Shown here piece by piece: positions 58,319 through 64,000 of a stretch of DNA of 64,000 nucleotides. The stretch is from Rhodovulum sp. MB263. Lineage in GTDB: Bacteria; Pseudomonadota; Alphaproteobacteria; Rhodobacterales; Rhodobacteraceae. The position numbers and the translations under genes were made by a program. The stretch lies in NCBI RefSeq assembly GCF_002073975.1, contig NZ_CP020384.1:124001-188000 (forward strand), in the 5' to 3' direction. Position 1 is the stretch's first letter. Each line of letters starts with the position of its first letter. The notes beneath the pieces were generated by a model. It ran no database searches and was not told the origin of the DNA. It saw only the letters and a list, made by a program, of their open reading frames with translations.

Positions 58319-59971
58319 ATGCGAGCCCTTGCCCTTTGCCTGATCCTCATCCCCTTTCCGAGCTGGGCCGATGACATCCTCGTTTCCAGCCGGGTCGAGG
58401 CGGTCACGCTCTTTCCAGACGGCGCGGCGGTGACGCGCAGCGCGGATTTCGAGCTTCCGGCCGGGACCCACCGCCTGATCCTGGCGGATCTGCCCAGAAC
58501 CACGCCGCTGGGCACGGTCCGGGTCTCGGTCGAGGGCGCCAGGCTGGGCAGCGTTTCGGCCCGGCGCGATTTCGTGATGCCGCGCGGTGCGGCAACGCCG
58601 CCCGAGATCTCGGAGGCCGAGGCCGAGGTCGAGCGCCGGCGTCAGGCCCTCGAGGCGGCCGAGGCCGGGGTGGCGCGGATCCGGGCAGAGGCGCAGGGCG
58701 CCGAGGCGCGCGCGGCCTTCCTCGGACGGCTCGGCCAGGGCGAGGGCGCCGCGGCGATGACCGTCGGCGATCTGGAGGCGCTGGCGCGGATGATCGGGTC
58801 CGAGACCCAGACGGCGCTGACCGACTCCATCGCCGCCCGGGGCCGCGCCGATGCGGCCGAGCGGGGGCTTCAGCCGCTGCGCGAGGCGCTGGACGAGGCC
58901 CGGCAGGCGCTGGCCGCGCTGGTGCCCGAGGATGGGGCGCGGGCGATGCTGGCGATCACGGTGACGGCCGCAGAAGGACTGGGCGATGACCCGGCCGGGG
59001 GTCTGACGGGGGGCAGGGTCACGGTCGGCTATACCGTCAACACGGCGCGCTGGGCCCCGGTCTACGATATCCGGCTCGACCGCGCGGAAAGCCGGGTCAG
59101 GATCGAGCGCGGGGCGCTGGTGGCGCAGGAGACCGGCGAGAACTGGACAGGTGTCGCGCTGGGCCTGTCGACCGCGCGTCCCGGCGGAAGGACCGCGCCG
59201 AGCGAACTCTGGCCGCTCTTGCGCCGGATCTCGGATCCGGCCGAGGCCGAAGCGTCGGTCGTTCGGGGCGGCGACATCATGCGCTTGGCACCGGCCAGGG
59301 GGGCGATCGCAGCAGCGTCGGCGCCGGTGCGGGGCCAGGCGACTGCCTTCGACGGGCTCGCGGTCCATTACGACTATCCGGTGGCTGTCGATATCGCGAC
59401 CGGGGCCGATACTCTGCGGCTTGCGCTGGACGATCTGGAGATGCCCGCCGAGCTGCTGGCCGAGGCGGTGCCCGAACGCGATGAAAGCGCCTATCTGGTG
59501 GCCTCCATCGTCAATGGCACGGACGAGATCGTGTTGCCGAGCGCGCAGGCGATGTTCTATCTAGACGGTCGCTTCGTCGGCCAGCATCCGACCGGGCTGA
59601 TACCGGCGGGCGGCAAGGCCGACCTGCCCTTCGGCCCGATCGACGGGCTTCGGCTGACCCGCACCGTGAGCGAGCGCAACGAGGGCGACCGGGGCGTTCT
59701 GAAGAAGTCGAACGAACAGTCCGAGGCGGTGCGGATCGCGGTCGAGAACCTGACCGGCGAGACCTGGCCGGTGCGGCTTCTCGACCGGGTGCCCTATTCG
59801 GAACAGGAGGATCTGAAAATCACCTGGCAGGCCGATCCGGCACCTGCGGCGACTGATCGCGACGGGCGGCGCGGCATTCTGGAATGGCGTTTCGAGCTTG
59901 CCCCCGGCGCGACCCGCGAGGTGACGCTGAGCCACCGGATGGTCTGGCCCGAGGGCAAGGTTCTCGACTAG
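58319..59971 (+). CDS. DUF4139 domain-containing exported protein
   Basis: A 550-residue protein with a Sec signal peptide (MRALALCLILIPFPSWA, cleavage near SWA-DD). An N-terminal DUF4140-like part (VEAVTLFPDGAAVTRSADFELPAG) leads into a helical coiled-coil stretch (about 105-210) and the C-terminal DUF4139 beta domain (VGYTVNTARWAPVYDIRLD, ending WRFELAPGATREVTLSHRMVWPEG). The function of this family is not known. Related proteins occur in fungi and many proteobacteria. ATG 58319 is chosen because it opens the signal peptide. Confidence 0.88.
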   Translation: MRALALCLILIPFPSWADDILVSSRVEAVTLFPDGAAVTRSADFELPAGTHRLILADLPRTTPLGTVRVSVEGARLGSVSARRDFVMPRGAATPPEISEAEAEVERRRQALEAAEAGVARIRAEAQGAEARAAFLGRLGQGEGAAAMTVGDLEALARMIGSETQTALTDSIAARGRADAAERGLQPLREALDEARQALAALVPEDGARAMLAITVTAAEGLGDDPAGGLTGGRVTVGYTVNTARWAPVYDIRLDRAESRVRIERGALVAQETGENWTGVALGLSTARPGGRTAPSELWPLLRRISDPAEAEASVVRGGDIMRLAPARGAIAAASAPVRGQATAFDGLAVHYDYPVAVDIATGADTLRLALDDLEMPAELLAEAVPERDESAYLVASIVNGTDEIVLPSAQAMFYLDGRFVGQHPTGLIPAGGKADLPFGPIDGLRLTRTVSERNEGDRGVLKKSNEQSEAVRIAVENLTGETWPVRLLDRVPYSEQEDLKITWQADPAPAATDRDGRRGILEWRFELAPGATREVTLSHRMVWPEGKVLD

Positions 59972-60017
59972 GACAGGCCCGCACCGAGGCAGGCCCGCAG
60001 GGCCGGTTCCGCCGGGC

Positions 60018-60668
60018 TCAGACCGGCAGGAACCGCCCGGACTCGGGGTCGTAGCATTCCACCGCGCCCTCGCCGATATCGTTCCAGAGCCCGTGCAGGG
60101 TCAGCGATTCGGCCTCGACCGCAGCCTTGACGAAGGGGAAGGTCATCAGGTTCTCGATCGAGACCAGCACCGCTTCCTTCTCCATGGCGCGCAGCCGCTC
60201 GGCCTCGTCGGCGATACCGGCCTGACGCTCGTAGCTGGGGCGCAGAAGGTCCATCCAGCGGCCGATGAAGCTGGTCTTTTCCTCAAGCTGCGGCGCGAGC
60301 CCCGCGCACATGTCATGGCAGCCGCGGACGCCGCCGCAATTGGAATGGCCGACCACCAGCAGGTTGGCGACCTTGAGCACCGTCACCGCATATTCGACCG
60401 CGGCCGAGGTCCCGTGATGGTCGCCATCGGGCGCACAGGGCGGCACCAGACCGGCGATGTTGCGGTGAATGAAGAATTCGCCCTCGTCGGCCCCGAAGAT
60501 CGAGGTGACATGGATGCGCGAGTCGCAACAGGAGATGATCATCGCGCGCGGGCGCTGACCGTCCTCGGCGAGGCGACGGTACCAGGCCTTGTTCTCGGCA
60601 TGGGTGGTGGCTTTCCAGCCGTGATAGCGCTGGACTAGATAGCTGGGCAGCGGGCGTGCGTTCTTCAT
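60018..60668 (-). CDS. beta-class carbonic anhydrase
   Basis: Interconverts carbon dioxide and bicarbonate. It has 216 residues. Zinc ligands are C48 (in the CCDSR motif, with the D49/R51 dyad), H108 and C111 (VGHSNCGG), giving a complete active site. RNIAGLVPP is the usual second landmark. ATG 60668 gives the normal N-terminus. The frame upstream is a shadow. It is divergent from a small hypothetical gene. Confidence 0.95.
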   Translation of the reverse strand: MKNARPLPSYLVQRYHGWKATTHAENKAWYRRLAEDGQRPRAMIISCCDSRIHVTSIFGADEGEFFIHRNIAGLVPPCAPDGDHHGTSAAVEYAVTVLKVANLLVVGHSNCGGVRGCHDMCAGLAPQLEEKTSFIGRWMDLLRPSYERQAGIADEAERLRAMEKEAVLVSIENLMTFPFVKAAVEAESLTLHGLWNDIGEGAVECYDPESGRFLPV

Positions 60669-60816
60669 CTCTGCGGCTTCTCCCCGATTTCCTACCCGGC
60701 TGCATAAGCTGCAATTGGCGGGAATTCGAGCTATTTCCCGCGCCGCTGGCAACGCTTTCTTGACGCTGCTGGGCGAGGGTGCCCGCCAGAGGTGTGGTGA
60801 CCGGAGGGTGCGCAAG

Positions 60817-61197
60817 GTGTCCAACGTCGTAACGATGCGCCAGGAGGAGCCCTTGCGGCTGGATTCCGAGCGCCTGGCTGACATGTTCGTCGATTTGGGC
60901 GAGGTAAGGGCGTCTCATCTGATCGTCCTGTCGATCGATCGGCTCGAGACGCTGATCGAGGGGCTCGATCTGGCGGTCGGCCAGATATGCCCGAAGGATT
61001 GCATCGATCTGACCGGACAAATTCGCGCCCTTGGCGACACGATGGGGATGATCAGTCTTTCCTCGGCCGCGCGAAATGTCGCGCGCGCGGCGCAGTCGGG
61101 CGATCCGGTCGCCATCGACGCCACGCTGGCCCGGCTCAAGCGGGTCGCGGTGCGGTCGTTCCGGCTGGCCGAAGCGCTTCAGCACCGCTCGGGCTGA
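60817..61197 (+). CDS. small helical hypothetical protein
   Basis: A 126-residue predicted all-helical protein with no recognised domain. GTG 60817 is favoured because GGAGGG lies eight bases before it. The segment SERLADMFVDLGEVRASHLIVLSIDRLE and the helices that follow vaguely recall a histidine-phosphotransfer bundle, but I see no candidate phospho-histidine apart from an unplaced one near the start of helix 1. It lies between carbonic anhydrase (divergent) and the aminopeptidase. Confidence 0.65.
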   Translation: MSNVVTMRQEEPLRLDSERLADMFVDLGEVRASHLIVLSIDRLETLIEGLDLAVGQICPKDCIDLTGQIRALGDTMGMISLSSAARNVARAAQSGDPVAIDATLARLKRVAVRSFRLAEALQHRSG

Positions 61198-61267
61198 ACC
61201 GGCTTGCGGGCCGCGCGGAAGAGACTAGGCTCTGGGCACATTCCGACCAGACCCGAAGGACCGCTCC

Positions 61268-62673
<1,406 letters not shown>

Positions 62674-62677
<4 letters not shown>

Positions 62678-63534
62678 GCGGTCCGGCGGACCGCGACCGG
62701 CGCGAGACGCCCGCGAATGACCGGGTCGCGGCGTCCCGGCTGAGGGGCGTGGTCGAGGCGCCGCGCTATGCAGAGCCCGAGCGCTGGCGGGTCATCCGGC
62801 CGGTGATCGATCTGCTGCGTGCGCCCAATGGCCCGCGCGAGCGCCAGCTTGTGCTGGGCGAGGCCTTCGAGCTGCTCGATGTTCATGACGGGGTCGGGTT
62901 CGGCTGGGCCGCGCGCGACGGGTTCGTGGGCTATGTCGCGGCCGGGGCGCTGGCCGCCGATGCTCCGGCGCCCACCCACCGGGTGGCGGTGCCGGCCAGC
63001 CACGCCTATTCCGCGCCCGATCTAAAGCGGCCCGAACTGATGGGGCTGTCCTTCGGTTCCGAGCTGCGCGTGGTCTCGGCCGCGGGCGGGTTCTTCGAGA
63101 CTGCGCAAGGCTGGTTCGTGCCCAAGGTCCATTTGCGGCCGCTGAACGTGCCGTTCCGCGATCCGGTGACGGTGGCGCAGCTCTTTTTCGGCGTGCCCTA
63201 TCTCTGGGGCGGCAATTCGGTCTGGGGGATCGACTGCTCGGGGCTCGTCCAGGCTGCCTGGCGCGCCGCCGGGCTGGACTGTCCGGGCGACAGCGATCAG
63301 CAGGAGCGCGGATTGGGCGAGGCTTTGCCGGAAGGCACGCCGTTTCAGCGCGGCGATCTGCTGTTCTGGCGCGGTCATGTCGCGCTGGCCGTCGATGCCG
63401 AGGTGCTGATCCATGCCAATGGGCACACGATGTCGGTGGCCTATGAGCGGATCGCCGATGCCGTGGTCCGGATCGAGGCCCAGGGCGAAGGCCGCCCGAC
63501 CGCGCATCGCCGCATGCCCTTTGGCGGGGACTAG
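62674..63534 (+). CDS. NlpC/P60 family cell-wall hydrolase
   Basis: A 286-residue cysteine peptidase with two SH3-like segments (about 38-155) followed by an NlpC/P60 domain. The catalytic residues are C188 (GIDCSGLVQ), H235 (FWRGHVALAV) and H247 (LIHANGH). The family cleaves peptide bonds in peptidoglycan stems, and similar proteins next to leucyl aminopeptidase recycle murein peptides. No signal peptide is visible, which fits a cytoplasmic recycling role. GTG 62674 overlaps the aminopeptidase stop. Confidence 0.9.
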
Positions 63535-63875
63535 TCGACAGGCCGGATCAGCTTGCGTTCGAGCACCCGCAGCACGCCGGGCAGGTCATGGCCGCGCTTG
63601 AGGATCCGGCCGTCCATCGCGATCACCGAATACATCCCCTGTCGCGCGCGCAGGCGCGGGCGCTTCTCGATGCGGTAGAGCGGATGTTCGGCAGTGCGCC
63701 GGAAGATCGAGAAGATGGCGGCGTCGCGCAGGCAGGAAATGCCGTAATCGCGCCATTCGCCCGCGGCAACCATCCGGCCGTAAAGGGGAAGGATGACCCC
63801 CAGTTCGCTGCGGTGGAAGGCAACCTGTTCGGCGGGACGTTCGGTTGGGGCCGGCATGGGAGGAATGGCGCTCAT
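63531..63875 (-). CDS. DUF2794 domain-containing protein
   Basis: A 114-residue protein of unknown function common in Rhodobacteraceae and Rhizobiales. Landmarks are VAFHRSELGVILPLYGRMVAAGEWRDYGI and the closing HDLPGVLRVLERKL. ATG 63875 starts the conserved part; 41 further codons upstream are not conserved in character. Its stop (CTA on this strand) overlaps the convergent NlpC/P60 stop in the tetramer CTAG. Confidence 0.85.
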   Translation of the reverse strand: MSAIPPMPAPTERPAEQVAFHRSELGVILPLYGRMVAAGEWRDYGISCLRDAAIFSIFRRTAEHPLYRIEKRPRLRARQGMYSVIAMDGRILKRGHDLPGVLRVLERKLIRPVD

Positions 63876-64000
63876 GTCCCGAAGGTGCCGCCCCCCGGCG
63901 CGCAAATCAAGAGCCGCCCGGGTTTTGCCCCGAAAAGACCCGGGCTTCGGCCTCTCTGCATCCTGTCGGTGCCCGGAACCCTGTCCATAAAGGGGCATAG

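Overview
The window reads as a piece of chromosome from an alphaproteobacterium of the Rhodobacteraceae (Rhodobacter/Rhodovulum/Paracoccus relatives). The basis is very high GC, strong G/C third-position bias, many four-base stop/start overlaps, and neighbourhoods familiar from that family: tRNA-Leu/rnd/kdsD/lptCAB/hpf/ptsN, petP-petR, and xseB-ispA-dxs. The species cannot be fixed from the sequence alone. No phage, CRISPR array or intact insertion sequence is visible. About 60 genes are supported.

Left part (1-31 kb) is housekeeping. It opens with the 3' end of kdsB, then galU-galE (sugar nucleotides). A minus-strand block follows: tRNA-Leu(CAG), RNase D, KdsD, LptC-LptA-LptB (LPS export), hibernation factor HPF and PtsN. 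Next come an NDUFA9-like protein, UppP, and the glutamate synthase operon gltD-GFA-gltB with an unusual middle gene. After these are a DUF1269 membrane protein, MtgA, a GST, QueG and an EamA transporter. IlvE is divergent from the regulator pair PetP-PetR, which is followed by a histone-deacetylase-like hydrolase, xseB, ispA and dxs (isoprenoid precursors). AMP nucleosidase and HU close this part.

Middle part (30.7-48.9 kb) is accessory metabolism. A DeoR-family repressor is divergent from a tight ten-gene operon: HisN/IMPase-like phosphatase, a Tat-exported family-5 solute-binding protein, two permeases, a fused double ABC ATPase, an M20 amidohydrolase, two choline/ethanolamine-kinase-like proteins, and ethanolamine ammonia-lyase EutB-EutC. 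No microcompartment shell genes and no EutA are present. I infer that the operon imports an ethanolamine- or amino-alcohol-containing conjugate, cleaves it and deaminates the amine. The first ATPase half has lost its Q-loop Gln, catalytic Glu and H-loop His, and both kinases lack the usual His of the HND motif. This is the best candidate here for an undescribed system. Converging on it is a complete nickel importer nikABCDE, preceded by a perfect match to the E. coli NikR operator pattern (GTATGA-N16-TCATAC).

Right part (49-64 kb) starts with a MarR regulator, a 20-bp palindrome, and a divergent MFS exporter plus alpha/beta hydrolase. A decaying exopolysaccharide locus follows: a galE 5' end fused in frame to the 3' half of a GT2 glycosyltransferase, then a GH26-like hydrolase whose signal peptide and catalytic domain are in different frames, then a capsule-transferase-like gene without other capsule genes. 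The end returns to housekeeping: asd, a DUF4139 protein, beta-carbonic anhydrase, a small hypothetical, leucyl aminopeptidase, an NlpC/P60 hydrolase and a DUF2794 protein.
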